From Agelaius tricolor (taxonomy: Eukaryota; Chordata; Aves; Passeriformes; Icteridae), in assembly GCA_023055355.1 (NCBI GenBank), contig JALJCS010000051.1:1240001-1304000 (forward strand): 64,000 nt of DNA. The letters are read 5' to 3'. Under the pieces are notes generated by a model that ran no database searches, was not told the DNA's origin, and worked only from the letters and a program-made list of their open reading frames with translations. Each line of letters opens with the position of its first letter. Position 1 is the first letter of the stretch. Both the position numbers and the translations under genes were made by a program. Shown piece by piece: positions 23,636 to 35,676 of this stretch.

Positions 23636-23932
23636 AGGGCAGTGATTCTTCCCCTGTGCTGGGGACTGGTTGGGCAGCACCCTGAGTGCTGTGTCCAGTT
23701 TTGGGGCCCCCAATTTAGGAAGGACATGGAGGGGCTGGAGCGTGTCCAGAGAAGGGAAACAAGGCTGGGGAGGGGTTTGGAGCACAAGTCCTGTGAGGAG
23801 TGGCTGAGGGAGCTGGGCTTGTTTGTCCTGGAGAAGAGGAGGGTTAGGGGAGACAAGGTGATGTCAGGGCACAGGTTGGACTTGATCATCTCCAAGGTCT
23901 TTTCCAGCCTTGTTGATTCTGTGATTCTCTGA
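23636..23932 (+). mobile_element. CR1 LINE 3' fragment
   Basis: Encodes the end of the CR1 reverse-transcriptase frame ([20 protein letters not shown]) and ends with the CR1 tail 'GGACTTGATCATCTCCAAGG ... GATTCTGTGATTCTCT'. It matches the CR1 in arm B (59,210-59,789, minus) but lacks an internal part of about 270 bases. Confidence 0.85.
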
Positions 23933-25511
23933 AACCACCCTTGGAGCAGCTGCAGGATGAGCCCTGGGCCTCCTCTTCAGCAGCTCCAGCAGCCCAGGTC
24001 CCTCAGCTTCTCCTGCCAGCCCCAAAGCCCATCCTGTCAGTCCTGCAGAGCCTCTGCAGCTCCTCCTCATTGCCCAGAACAGGGAGCCCCAGAGGCAGAC
24101 ACAGCAGCCCAGATGTGCCCCCCTGGCCTGGGGTGCCTCTGGCAAGGGAGCAGCACCAAGCACTGCGAGAGCCTGCAGACAATTCCTGCAGCACTTGTAG
24201 GATGATCCTGCTGCCCAAGGGACGTTCCCATGGGGGCAAGTCAGGAACTGCAATGGGGAGTGGGGCCAGAGAGGAAAAGGCAAACAGGGATGGGCTGTTT
24301 GCAGGGGAGGGAACAGGGGTGGGCAATGGGAAGAAATTTGAAGCAGTTGAGCTAAGAAGGCAAAGGTGAGGCAAAGGAAATGCTCAGGGCAGTTTGGGGG
24401 TGGCTGCCAGGCAGCCCTGGCTCTGAGCAGCAGCATCTGCAGTGGCACAGGAAACTCCCAGCTGATGGGAACAAACTTTCTGGCTGAGTGCAGAGGCCAG
24501 GACAAAGCTGAGTGGTTTCCCTGGTGTCCCGCAGCCCTTGCTGGCCCCAGGGGCTGATGGCATTTGTGCTCCCTCAGGTTCATGTCCCCACAGCAACAGC
24601 ATGGGGGTGCTGCCCCTGCTGTGTGCAATGCAAACAGGGGCTGCTGAGGCAGTGCTGCCGTGTCTGTGCCTGCAAGGATGGGGCACCTGTGTGAGCTGGG
24701 GGAGAGGCCAGGGCTGCAGAGGGGGGATGTTGTTGGCAGCTGCATGAGGACGCTCTGGGACGCTGCCCTGGGCTGTGCAGCGCACTGGGCATGGATCAGC
24801 CCCTGCTCTGCTGCTCCTTCCCGTCTGCCCCAGGGCCCTTGCAGAGCCCCAGCCATGCTGTTTGCCCCCAGCCTGCCCACGGCCAGCCTGGGGCTGCTCA
24901 CGGGGGTTTCTGTGCTGAGCCTTGGCCTGGCCGTGTTCTTGAGAGAGCCTGGGTAAGGAGCCTGGAGCCCCCAGGGCCTGGCCTGAGGCGTCAGCGCTGC
25001 CCCAGCAGTGCCCATGGCCTGTCCCTGCTGCAGCCCCGGCACTGCCACCCCCAGGGCTGTGCCCGGCCCCGAGAGCACTCAGGCCCTGCAGCAACACCAG
25101 GGCCACCAGGGCAGCGGGGCAGGGCCACGGCAGCAGCACTGGCAACACCAAGTGCTGCTGCTGCTGCTGCTGGGCACAGCTGCTGGGCCAGCACTGATCT
25201 GCCCCAGCTCTGCACACAGACATTGCTGCTGCAACTCCAGAGAAGGCAACACAAGGGCATCTCTGCAGAAAACTCTGCTGGGAGATCCTTTATTTCCTTT
25301 AAAGTCACAAATAGCACAGCCCCTCATTGACAGTCTATGGCCACAGGGAAGGTGGAGAGAAACAAAATGAGAAATGGCACAAACAATTACATTTATTTGT
25401 GGACAACATGAAAAAATATAAAGAAAACAAAAAGAACCTTAAAAATGAAACCAGCAAAAAGTAACAAAAATAAAATTTATTATAAGTGATTTGGCAAAAT
25501 AGGCCAGCAGT
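23933..25511. other. Intergenic, GC-rich, no gene recognised
   Basis: Downstream of the olfactory receptor gene. No exon or RNA gene was found. It has no counterpart in arm B. Confidence 0.5.
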
Positions 25512-26444
25512 TTAATGTTCCTGAAACCATCCAGTCATCAGTCTCCACACTGCAGCCTTGAGCTCCTGGTTCCTAAGGCTGTAGATGAGGGGGTTCAGGA
25601 CTGGAGGCACCACCGAGTACAGAACTGACAGGGCTAGATCCAGGGATGGGGAGGACATGGAGGGGGGCTTCAGGTCAGAAAATATACCAGTGCTGAGGAA
25701 CAGGGAGATCACAGCCAGGTGAGGGAGGCAGGTGGAAAAGGCTTTGTGCCGTCCCTGCTCAGAGGGGATCCTCAGCACAGCCCTGAAAATCTGCACATAG
25801 GAGAAAAAAATGAACACAAAACAACACAATGCTAAACAGGCACTAACTGCAATGAGGCCAAATTTCCTGATATAATGTTTCGAGCAGGAGAGCTTGAGGA
25901 TCTGGGGGAGTTCACAGAAGAACTGGCCCAGGGCATTGCCATGGCACAGGGGCAGGGAAAATGTATTGGCTGTGTGCATGAGAGCAGTGAGAAAGGCACT
26001 GGCCCAGGCAGCTGCTGCCATGTGGGCACAAGCTCTGCTGCCCAGGAGGGTCCCGTAGTGCAGGGGTTTGCAGATGGACACATAGCGGTCGTAGCACATG
26101 ATGGTCAGGAGGAAATACTCTGCTGAGATGAAGAACAGAAAGAGAAAGAGCTGAGCAGCACATCCAGTGTAGGAGATGTTGCTGGTGTCCCAGAGGGAAT
26201 TGTGCATGGCTTTGGGCACAGTGGTGCAGATGGAGCCCAGGTCAGCGAGGGCCAGGTTGAGCAGGAAGAAGAACATGGGCGTGTGCAGGTGGTGGCCGCA
26301 GGCTACGGCACTGATGATGAGGCCGTTGCCCAGGAGGGCAGCCAGGGAGATGCCCAGCAAGAGGCAGAAGTGCAGGAGCTGCAGCTGCCGCGTGTCTGCC
26401 AATGCCAGCAGCAGGAAGTGCCTGATGCAGCTGCTGTTGGACAT
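25512..26444 (-). CDS. Olfactory receptor, OR14-like, intact
   Basis: A single-exon class A GPCR of 310 residues for odorant detection in the cilia of olfactory neurons. An N-glycosylation site NSS lies at residues 3-5. Seven hydrophobic segments follow, with GNGLI in TM1, LHTPMFFFLLNLALADLG in TM2, MCYDRYVSICKPLHY after TM3 (family hallmark MAYDRYVAICxPLxY), conserved loop cysteines, KAFSTCLPHL before TM6, and PVLNPLIYSLRNQE in TM7. The ATG at 26,444 is chosen over the open frame's earlier codons because it gives the usual MSNSS start and lies 26 bases after a CTTACAG acceptor (26,471-26,477). No stop or frameshift. OR14 is the group most expanded in birds; the exact subfamily cannot be named. 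Confidence 0.93.
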   Translation of the reverse strand: MSNSSCIRHFLLLALADTRQLQLLHFCLLLGISLAALLGNGLIISAVACGHHLHTPMFFFLLNLALADLGSICTTVPKAMHNSLWDTSNISYTGCAAQLFLFLFFISAEYFLLTIMCYDRYVSICKPLHYGTLLGSRACAHMAAAAWASAFLTALMHTANTFSLPLCHGNALGQFFCELPQILKLSCSKHYIRKFGLIAVSACLALCCFVFIFFSYVQIFRAVLRIPSEQGRHKAFSTCLPHLAVISLFLSTGIFSDLKPPSMSSPSLDLALSVLYSVVPPVLNPLIYSLRNQELKAAVWRLMTGWFQEH

Positions 26445-26470
26445 TTGTGGTGCCTTGGCATGGGGATCTG

Positions 26471-26485
26471 TAAGAAAAGTAATCA
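26471..26485 (-). promoter_or_regulatory. Splice acceptor upstream of the receptor ORF
   Basis: On the minus strand a pyrimidine-rich stretch ending CTTACAG lies just before the coding start. This fits the usual OR layout: an intronless coding exon preceded by a 5' untranslated exon. Confidence 0.6.
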
Positions 26486-28110
26486 TGGAATAGTTGGGTT
26501 TGGAGAGGACTTGAAATATCCCAGCACAGGCTGGGGACACTTTCCCCCCACTGCCTGCCCAGGGCTCTGCTGCCTGGAGCTGTCCCTGCCAGCAGCTGCT
26601 TCCCTGTGCCCAGGGCTGGGCCCTGCCAGTGCTGCCAGAGCCCAGCCCAGCCCTGGGGGCTCAGCTCTGCCCTGCAGAGCCCTCCCAGCTCAGGCACTGC
26701 CCAGGGGCAGCTCTGGCTCTGCAGGCTCTGATGGCAACGTCAGAGCAACCCTGAGGAGACTGGAAAAGCAACACGGATGCTGCCTGTGAGGGGCCCTGTG
26801 CTGATTTCTGTCTCTGCCTGCTTTATTCAGATCGGAGAGAAATTTGGTTTTTTTCCACCTGAACTGAGACATGAATATCTATGTGCAGTTTCCCATTCAG
26901 GCAACCCAGAGCAGTAGAATAAAAAAGCAGGATCTTCCCTTTTATGCAGCCTCTGCCTTGCTGTGCTCCCTGTATAATCTAATTGGAAATGTTCTGCAGT
27001 TAAATGCCATGCTGCGAGCAGTCCTGAACAATGCAGCATCCTCCCCACACAAGGAGAACACTCCCAAGCCTCACCAGCTGTCTCCTGCCACCCAGATCTT
27101 GTCCCCCAGTGCTGGGAACAGCTGCCAGGGCTGGCTGAGAGCTGTCCCTGGCAGGCAGCAGAGTCCCTGCCCCAGCACAGCACCCTGGGCTGCAGGACCC
27201 TGCTCTGCAGGACAGCCCTGGGCACCCCTGGCTGCTCTGCACAAGAGACAAGCAGAGAATGTACTCACAGGCTCTGCAGGCATTGGCATGTTCCAGCTGC
27301 AGGAGATGGCTCCAGGAGCTGCAGCTGCACTGTCCTGCAGCCAGAGGTTCCTGTGCCAAGGGCTGGCAGTGATTGTGCCCCAGGCACTTCTCAGCCCCTT
27401 CCCAGCCCTGCCTGATTGAAGCTCTCTGTGCCTCTGGGCTGTGCCCGGGCTGGCTGCAGGCAGTGCCCCAGCCCTGCTGGGCTGGCACAAGAGCTGCTCA
27501 TCAAGAGAAATGTGCTTTTGAAGCTCTTCTTGGTGACCAGGAGCTGCCTCTGGGCCAGGAGCCCAGCCCAGCTCAGCAGCACAGACACAGCACAAGGACT
27601 TTAATCAGCCTCTGGGGCTTTGTGCTCAGGCCCTGGACATCAGTCCCTGAGAGGGAGCTGAAGAAACCTCTCCGGAACTCCAAGGCAGAATCCAACTCCA
27701 AACTTTCTTGGACTTTTCATGGGTCCCAGAGAGGGACACGACTGAGCAAGTGTCCCCAGGCCCCAGGCAGAGCAGAGAACTGCAGGCAGTGATGACAGGT
27801 GGGAACAAAGAGAAGCCAAGTCTTGGTGCCCTGGGGCACAGCAGGGTCTGTGCCAGCAAGGGCTGGGAGGAGACACCTTGTCCTGAGGCCCTGGGGCCTC
27901 CTGGCCCAGCCCCAGCCAGGCTGGGCACTGTCAGCCCCTTGTGCTGCCCTCAGCATCCCCCCCTAGCCCACATCCCAGTGGCCTCAAGGATCTGCTGCAA
28001 GGAGTCCCTGGGGAACCTTGCTCAGCAATGGCCCTGGGGGCTCCTTCATGCTCCCTGCAGGGACTGCAGGTTTTTCAAAGGACTTTGGGTTTGGCTTTTG
28101 CCTTGCAGTC
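26486..28110. other. Region 5' of the receptor, no gene recognised
   Basis: It would contain the receptor's 5' untranslated exon and promoter, but I cannot place them. Open frames here are short and overlap on both strands. Confidence 0.4.
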
Positions 28111-28560
28111 TCTGAGAGGTTTGTGCAATCCTGGCCTCCAATTATCTGCTGTAATTAGTCCCTGGAGAGGCTTTGTCAGTAATGACACTCAGTGGGGCTC
28201 ATTAATGCTTCAGGGTACTTCAGTTATTTGAAAGTACTTGGTGTTTCACTTTTGGTACAGACTCTGTGAGAGGTTTGTGCACCATGGCCCCAATTATCTG
28301 CTTTAACGAGTCCCTTGAGGGCTTTGCATTGACATTTAGTGGGGCTCATTAATACTTTGAAATACTCAAGTTTTTTAAGGTACTTTGGATTTTCCTTTCT
28401 ACACTGAGTCTCTGAGAGGATTTTGTGCCATCCTGGCCTCCAATTCTCTCCTCCATGGAGTCCATGAGGTACCCTGTGTTGGAGATGGACCTCAGCAGGA
28501 TGAGGTCCTTCATGCTTTGAGACACTTTTGGGTTTTCTTCTGACTTTGACTCCTGCAAAG
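28110..28560. repeat. Diverged tandem repeat, about 150-base unit
   Basis: Three to four units, each with 'GAGAGGTTTGTGC...CCTCCAATTATCTGCT...GGGGCTCATTAAT...TACTTTGG'. Unit starts are near 28,113, 28,268 and 28,412; a degraded unit may follow. Confidence 0.75.
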
Positions 28561-28639
28561 GTTTTTGCAATCTCCTCTCAGGCCCTGAGGTTCCAGGGTT
28601 TAGCTCCAAATGCACCACAGGGCTTATTAGGATGAAGCA

Positions 28640-28929
28640 TCTTTTGACAAACCATGGCTCTGCCTTGATTTCCCTCTGGTCTAGTCCACTTCAGCAGGAC
28701 GGTTTCCTTTTACAGTTATGGAGAAGTATTTCAATGAGCTTCTAAGAAACATGTAATCCTATTTTAAAGAGTGTATTTTATGCTGTTCTCTTTAGAGAAG
28801 AGGTGATTGCAGCATTCTGTGATTGATATTGATCCAGGGTTTCTCCTAAGGAGGTCTGGCCAGATCAGTGAAGTTGTACCTTGAGGTCTGACCCAGTGAG
28901 GACAACTTTTCCCACATTCCCCAACCCCA
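28640..28929. repeat. Inverted duplication, arm A (distal block)
   Basis: Reverse complement of 58,745-59,010, clearly diverged. It ends exactly at the 3' LTR of the next ERV; arm B continues through the equivalent point without an LTR. Confidence 0.75.
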
Positions 28930-29350
28930 TGTGAGAAATGATTTTTACTTTCAAAAATTTAAATGGTTTATTAAGACTTTATCAAAATGCAACAGAAGAC
29001 TGAATAAAGAAAAGAATACAGCACCGGGACCAAAGAATTCAGTCACTGTGTGCTCATCTACAAAATGGATGCTCTGTCTTTTACACCTCTAGCCCCTCCC
29101 AAAGTCTTGTCAATCGACTCCTTCTCTGTCCAGTGCTGGAGATCACTGTCTCACACCTTGATTGGAGGTCAGGTGCTGCCATAGGAACAAGCCAACCCTC
29201 CCAAATGCCCCAGCTACTGAGGCCATCCTGTGATAGCAATGCAAGGGGGAGGGGAAAGATAACTGTACATCTACAAAATGTCCCTTAACATATATTTAAT
29301 ATTCACCCGTTAATTGTGAGAGTCAACCATAGGGTTACTCTTCTATAACA
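28930..29350 (-). mobile_element. 3' LTR of class I-like ERV
   Basis: On the minus strand it starts TGTTATAGAAG at 29,350, right after a polypurine tract (29,351-29,366). It has AATAAA signals and ends ...CTCACA at 28,930. Arm B shows the unoccupied flank (near 58,762). Confidence 0.75.
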
Positions 29351-29799
29351 AACCCCCCTTTTCTTTTTCTAGAAGTCCTTTTGCTTGAACAATTAAGTAA
29401 AACTCTGTCTCTCTCTTGTATGAGTCATACCAGCATCTGTTGATGTGGGCAAGGAGAGTGGGAACAGGAGAAAAAAAGTCTCAGGTTTTCCATAGACACA
29501 CTCATTTGGAATGGACAAAAGGGCATCCCAGAGGTCCAGTGTGCCTTTGACTCCCATCTACCGTGCCTGTGTGGCTGCTGCCCATAGTTGGTGCATCTTA
29601 GGGGTGAGTACAGAGGCCAACTCGGTCCTGCCCTCCAGTCCCTGTTGAATTAAAAGACAACTGAGGAATTACAGAGGTCTGGAATGGCCTTTTGTCCCTA
29701 CCTTACCATGCCCATGGGGTTACTACCCACAGCAGGGCTATGGAGCCTTCTTGGTAGCAAACAAAGGGGTCAACCCGGCCTTGTCCTCCTTCCTTTGTC

Positions 29800-31374
29800 T
29801 TATTTTCTTAAAGAAGCTGTCCCATTGCCTTTTACAGTCCCTTGTGTACTTCCCCTCAACAGATGCTGGTAATTCTCACCCATGAAAACAGGAAGACAGT
29901 TCTCGAGCTGGCTGGTGGAAGCTTGACTCTGCTTTTTGGGCGTCTTGGTGTTTTCCTGGTTGTCTTTGAGTGTCTGCTTGAGAGTCAATCTTGTTTCACC
30001 CAGCCTGGATGTTACAGTCCACTCTTTGGCTTCTTCTCCTGGGCCTTTGACTCTGTTGCCATGAGTCCATCCCCGCTCTGCAGCTCGCACGGCCGATTCG
30101 GTGGTGAGCAGTGCCTGAAAGGGACCTTCCCACTGGGGAGTTAGAGGCTGATCTCTCCATGGCTTAATCATCACCCAATCCCCAGGATTAATATTATGGA
30201 TTCTGAAATCCAGGGTGGTAGTTTGAGGAATTGCCCCTTTATGTCTTAGCCCTTCTAAGGTTTGTGCTATAGACATCACTTATTTCTTGGCATTGGCTTC
30301 CCCTTCCTCATGGGTGGCAGCCTTCTGGGGTGAGGTCAGGAAGGGAAACCCAAACATCATTTCATAGGGTGGGACCCCCAGATCTGACTGGGGTTGGGTT
30401 CTAATTCTTAATAAGGCCAAAGGGAGACATTTTATCCATGACATTTGGGTTTCAATCATTAGCTTAACTGGAGCTCTTTTAGGAGTTTGATTCATTTTCT
30501 CAACCCCACTGGAACTCTGTGGATGCCATGGAGTGTGTAATTCCCATTTTACTCCCAGGGCCTGAAAGGCTCTCTGAAATATCTCTGATGTGAAATGAGT
30601 TCCCCAGTCTGAATCAATCCTGTTTGCCATCCCATATTGGGGAATGATTGATTCTGGAATTGTTTTACTCACAACATTGGCATTGGCTTTCACAGGGTGT
30701 ACCACCTCTTCCCAATGAGTTACGTAATCTGCTATTACTGGCAAAAACTTCCACCATTGTACCTGGGGAAGCTCAATAAAGTCTACTTGGATGTTTTGGA
30801 AGGGCCTTAAGGCCAGTTCTCGCCCTCCTCTGGGTGTTTTCGTCATGATTTTATTATTCACTTGTTGACAAATCACACCCTGTTCAGTTATCTGCTTAGC
30901 TATTCTGAAAATTCCTGTGCATCCCCAGTTCCTTAGAAATTGATCACTCAGCGCTTGTGTACCCCAATGTGTTGTCCCATATATGCCTTCTAGCATTTCC
31001 CTGGCCAAGGGTTTATTCAACATTTGCCTCCCATCTGCTAATCTCCACTTCCCTTTGTTGTCTTTCTTGGCTCCTATTTTAAGGAGTTCTTCCTCTTCTG
31101 TCCCACTGAATACAGGGACTTTTTGCATTTCTCTCATGGGGGTTAATACTATTATTAGTTTTTCTGTCTCTGATTCAGTTGCATTTTTAGCCTCTAAATC
31201 AGCTAAATTGTTCCCTTGTGCCCCTTTTTGATGTCCTTCAACATATACCACCGCTACTTCCTCTGGTAATTGTAAGGTTTCTATCTCTTCTAAAAGAAAT
31301 TTTTTGTGAATCAGTCCCTTTCCCTTTGAATTTAAAAGCCCCCTCTCTTCCCAAATTTTTCCAAAGATATGCAC
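29800..31374 (-). pseudogene. ERV RNase H end and integrase (gamma-like)
   Basis: Frame 30,280-31,374 contains the end of RNase H (GHQKG...NNLAD), an integrase N-terminal zinc region with one expected cysteine missing, and a catalytic core with Asp198, Asp256 and Glu292, the D,D(35)E triad. Frame 29,800-30,279 carries the C-terminal GPY/F-type domain (WEGPFQALLTTESAV). The two are split by a stop near 30,280. The core triad is intact but the gene is broken. Confidence 0.8.
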
Positions 31375-31600
31375 TACTCCAAAAGTGCATTTTGATTCCT
31401 GTATATATTTTGTTCCCCGTTTTCTGTGCCAATATTTCCAGAGCTCCTTTTAGGGCACACAACTCATATTTTGGGCTGACCAATTGGAAGGTAACTTTTC
31501 TAACTTTTCCCTTTTCTATGGCCACCAACCCTTCATGCACTATAGCGTACCCCGATACCCTGTGCCCCTTTATTACCCGTGAAGATCCATCGATGTACAA
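31238..31600 (-). pseudogene. ERV RNase H N-terminal part (gamma-like)
   Basis: Contains YIDGSSR with the first catalytic Asp and a downstream Glu; the expected TDS motif is altered (YTGIK). It continues, after a frame change, into the RNase H end upstream of the integrase. Confidence 0.65.
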
Positions 31601-31811
31601 TCATTTTCCACCTTGGAGTGGTTGATCTGTTAGGTCCTCTCTTCCTTTAGTTTGATAGTTTATAACCTCTAGGCAATTATGTATTAGTTCCTCACTTGGT
31701 TCTCCATACAAGAACTGGGCAGGGTTGAGTTGGTTACTCACAATCAGCTCTAAACCATTATCTATTAAAATGGCTTCATATTTTAGCACTTGGGAATCAG
31801 TGAGCCATTTC

Positions 31812-33334
31812 TCAGCTTAGGATACTGCTTACTGAGTTTGGGATATATATCTTCAATTTTCCCCCAGAGGGTAATTTTTTGCTTTCTGCTATGAGTAGGG
31901 CAGTCACTGCCACAGCCTGAACGCAGGTTGGCCACCCCTGGCTGACAGGGTCTAGCAGTTTTGATAAATAGGCCACTGGGTTCCTGGATCCTCCCCAGTC
32001 CTGGGCTGACACTCCATGTGCTACCCCTTTTTCTATATCCACAAAAAGATAGAAGGGTTTGTCTAAGGCAGGAAGACTCTGTGCCAGTGCACTGACTATT
32101 TTTTGCTTTAAAGCTTCAAACTTTTGTTCATTGTCTTTTTCCCACCTAATCTCTTCTTCTGCTAACTTTTCATACAAGAACTGGATGGCCTGCGTGTATC
32201 CTTCAATCCATAGCCTACAACATCCCAACAGGCCTAAAAACCTTCTTACTTCCCTCTTAGTTTTTGGCCATGGGAGTGAGACTATCCCCGTGATTCTCTC
32301 AGGGTTCAGCCCCCAGCTCCCTTGACAAATCACATGTCCTTGGTATTTTACTTCTCACTCTACAAATTGGAGAATCCCTTTTGATACCCAAAGTCCTTGG
32401 TCCCTCAGAAAACTTAACAACACCATGGTGGATTCCCAAACTTCTTTTTCTTCCTGTCCTGAGAAAAGCAAATCATTTACATATTGGATGAGCTACATCT
32501 CAGGTTTAATGGAGAAGAGCTGTAGTACTTCTCCTAGGCGTTGACCGAAGAGGTTTGGGGATTCGGAAAACCCTTGGGGTAACCCAGTCCATTGAAGCTG
32601 TTGCTTCCTCCCAGAACTGAGGTCCTCCCATTCAAAAGCAAATATATCCCACTTTCCTCTGCCAGTGGGTATGCCCAAGAAGCATCGTTTAGGTCTATCA
32701 CGCTAAACCACTGGGATGTTACTTAGTAGTGTATAGGGATTTGGCATTACCGGATATGGATTCACAGTTCTTTTTGTCACTTCTCTCAAATCTTGAACAA
32801 ACCTGTAAGTCCCATCTGACTTCTTTGCTGGTAATATGGGTGTATTATGGGGGGACATTTATGGTTCTAAGGTCCTGTCCTCAAGTAGGTCCTGGCTCCC
32901 TGGCCGTAGTCCTTGTCTCCCCTCCAGGGAAAGTGAGTATTGTCATACCCAAACTGGATGGTTTTCATTAACTACTTTTATTACTATAGGTTTCATGTTT
33001 AATTTACCTCAGTTTTTTGGTTTTGCTCACATCATGTCATGAATTTTCTCCTCATTTTCTTCCCTTATTGGAGAAGCTTAACTACCATTTTCCCTTTCAC
33101 TGGGAGCACCCCAATGTCAAACTGCACCTGTAAATCCTGTCCTAAGAAATTTCACACTGCTTCTGGAACTAACAGAACATCCCCAATTCCTATTTTATTT
33201 GTTCCTTCAAATTTTATTTGCTTTATAACAGAGGCTTTGAAACCTTTGCCTTGTCTAGGTTTGAAAAGACAAGTGTCTGCTAATGAAGGTAGGAACTGCC
33301 CCTGAAATGGAAAATGTAAAACCCCTCCCTCCAA
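31812..33334 (-). pseudogene. ERV reverse transcriptase remnant (gamma-like)
   Basis: Pieces in several frames: the finger region with QDLREV (about 32,780), WTGLPQGFSESPNLFGQ (32,530-32,590) and a connection domain (31,812-32,333, FLGLLGCCRLWI, ending PVAYLSKLLDPV). The catalytic motif at 32,472-32,483 reads YVND instead of YVDD, with a stop four codons before it. Non-functional. Confidence 0.78.
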
Positions 33335-33349
33335 ATTGTTAACGTTTTG

Positions 33350-34010
33350 AAATTAAGGGGGCTCTCAGGCACAGATATGGGAGCAGGAATAACAGTTCTT
33401 TATTAGCAAAGAAAATCAAAATAAAATGAACAATGCAGTAATACAAAACAACACTGATAGAATCAGAATATGACCTGGCACCCTGTGGGTCAGGGTGTTG
33501 CTAGCAGTGCAATGAAAATAGTGGCTGCAGTCCTCCTGCAGCCTTCCTGCAGACAGATGTGGTTCTGTTGGAGCAGGGATGCTGTAGAAGGGTGTAGTCT
33601 TCCTCTGAAGATCCAGTGGTGGTGTAGATGGGCCTGGTCTTCCTCTGGGAATCCAGTGGAAGGGGCAGGTGCTCCTCTGGGAATCCAGTGGAAAGACTGT
33701 TCTGGTGTCCCAAAATCTCAGATTGTATCCAGGCAGGAACGCTTGGCTCCTCCCTCTGGGGAGAGCATCTCACAATGGGAAGATGTCATTTTATCAGTCA
33801 TGCAGTGACACTCAATGGCCCATTAACAGCAAATGTCTGCCCAGAGGGAGGATTGGTTTGTGGAAGAGATAAAGAAAAACTGCCCAATTAACAGATGATA
33901 ACTGGCCCACCTCTAACAGATGGGAATTGAACACACACATTACCTTGCAGTCTAGGACATTATCCATGCCTTCTTCTATTTCCATCTGCATCACAATGAA
34001 ACCTTACACA
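33350..34010 (-). mobile_element. 3' LTR of class III (ERV-L-like) ERV
   Basis: Minus-strand start TGTGTAAGGTTTC near 34,010, end ...TTAATTTCA at 33,350, with AATAAAGAAC near 33,395. It lies just downstream of the ERV-L-like integrase. Internal 30-40-base repeats (AATCCAGTGG...) occur at 33,610-33,700. Confidence 0.7.
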
Positions 34011-34242
34011 CAGCTCTCACTTATGACTGGGTTTCCCTGTGGTGCACAACGGCTTTCCCCATCTTTCTGCATTACCCACCAAGAGTAACCAGGTCCTTGA
34101 ACAAAAACAATCCCACAGATGGGTTTGTCTTTGCCTGAGGTGGGAGTAATCCAAACAGTCTTTCTTAAGATACCTTTCATGTGTACAACAGGGACTTTTC
34201 TCCATCCACTGTGTGCAGGGGTTCCCTCTGGGCAGGACCAGC

Positions 34243-34779
34243 TCAACTGATGGACCCTCTGGTGTTGACCATCCAGGTGGCTTTTGCTAAGGTCATTTCC
34301 CAATTTCTAAAAGTTCCCTTGCCAAGTGCCTTCAGGGTAGTCTTAAGTAATCCATTGAACCATTCAACTTTCCCAGCAGCTGGTGCATGATAGGGGATAC
34401 AATAGATCCATTCAATGCCATGTTCTCTGGCCCAGGTGTTGATAAGGCTGTTCTTGAAATGGGTCCCATTGTCCAACTCAGTTCTCTCCAGGGTTCCATG
34501 TCTCCACAGGATTTGCTTTTCCAGGCCCAGGATGGTGTTCTGGGCAGTGGTGTGAGACACAGGGTAGGTCTCCAACCATCCAGCGGTGGCTTCCACCATG
34601 GTCAGCATGCAGCGCTTGCCCTGGCGTGTCTGGGGCAGTGGGATGGAGTCAATCTGCCAGGCCTCCCCATACTTGTACTTGGACCACTGCCCACCATACC
34701 ATAGGGGCTTCACTCGCTTGGCCTGCTTGATGGCAGCACACGTCTCACAGTCATGGATAACCTGAGAAATTCTGTCCAT
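34243..34779 (-). pseudogene. ERV-L-like integrase
   Basis: Contains the tail of the zinc region (CETCAAIKQAK) and a catalytic core with Asp44, Asp103 and Glu139 (35 residues between the last two), followed by a KTTLKALGK segment. The triad is complete; the C-terminal part runs into stops near 34,240 and continues in other frames. Confidence 0.8.
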
Positions 34780-34857
34780 GGTTCAATCCACCCCTCACTC
34801 TCGTGCCCACTGATAAGTGGCATCTCAACCCTGATGACCTGAGGCATCATGGGCCCA

Positions 34858-35676
34858 TCAAGCTAGGAACAACTCCCCCTTTTGTTGCCAATCTAAGTTT
34901 ATCTTGGACACCTCTATTTTTGCTGCCAGATCTACCTGCTCGTTGTTTTGGTGTTCCTCATTGGCTCTACTCCTGGGAACATGAGCATCCACATGGCAGA
35001 CTTTCACAGGAAGCTTCTCTACCCTGGTAGCAATATCTTTCAACTCTTCAGCAGCCCAAATTGGTTTTCCTCTACACTGCCAGTTGGCCTCTTTCCACCT
35101 CTCCAGCCATCCCCACAGAGCATTGGCTACCATCCATGAATCAGTGTAAAGGTAGAGCTTTGGCCATTTCTCTCTTTCTGCAATGTCCAGGGCCAGCCGA
35201 ACAGATTTGGGTTCTGCAAGTTGACTCGATCCACTTTCACCTTCAGTGGCCTCTGTGACCTGTCCTGTGGGGCTCCATCCGGCTGCTTTCCACTTCCCGT
35301 TCATCCCTACGATGCGACAGGAACCGTCAGTGAAAAGAGCATAGCGTGTTTCCTCTGGGGGCAGTTGGTTATATGGAGGAGCTTCTTCAGCATGTGTTAC
35401 TGGTTCATGTGCCTCTTCATCAGTCAGACCAAAGTTCTCACCTTCTGGCCAGTTTGTAATTATCTCCAGAATCCCAGGGCAATTCAGGTTTCCAATACAG
35501 GCACGCTGTGTGATAAGAGCAATCCATTTACTCCATGTAGCATCAGTGGCGTGGTGCGTAGAGGGAACCTTGCCTTTAAACATCCACCCCAGTACTGGTA
35601 GTTGGGGTGCCAGGAGGAGTTGCGCTTCAGTGCCAATCACCTCTGAGGCGGCTTGAACTCCTTCATACGCAGCCAA
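34858..35676 (-). pseudogene. ERV-L-like RNase H and RT connection
   Basis: RNase H with FTDGSCR, LYTDSWMVANALWGW and HVDAHVPRS motifs, preceded by RT-connection sequence (LLLAPQLPVLGWMFKGK). Open over 272 codons. Confidence 0.8.

Larger units (their letters stand above)
29351..33345 (-). mobile_element. Class I (gamma-like) ERV remnant, pol only
   Basis: Minus-strand order: truncated reverse transcriptase, RNase H, integrase, then about 430 bases to the polypurine tract and 3' LTR. There is no room for env, and gag, protease and the 5' LTR are missing. The left-over internal part 29,480-29,800 shows two diverged copies of a roughly 135-base sequence. The 5' end is cut where another ERV's LTR begins (33,350). 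Confidence 0.8.

Noticed and set aside
23864..25223. Minus-strand frames of 404 and 279 codons
   Set aside because: GC-rich DNA with no motif, biased composition and equal-length frames on the other strand.
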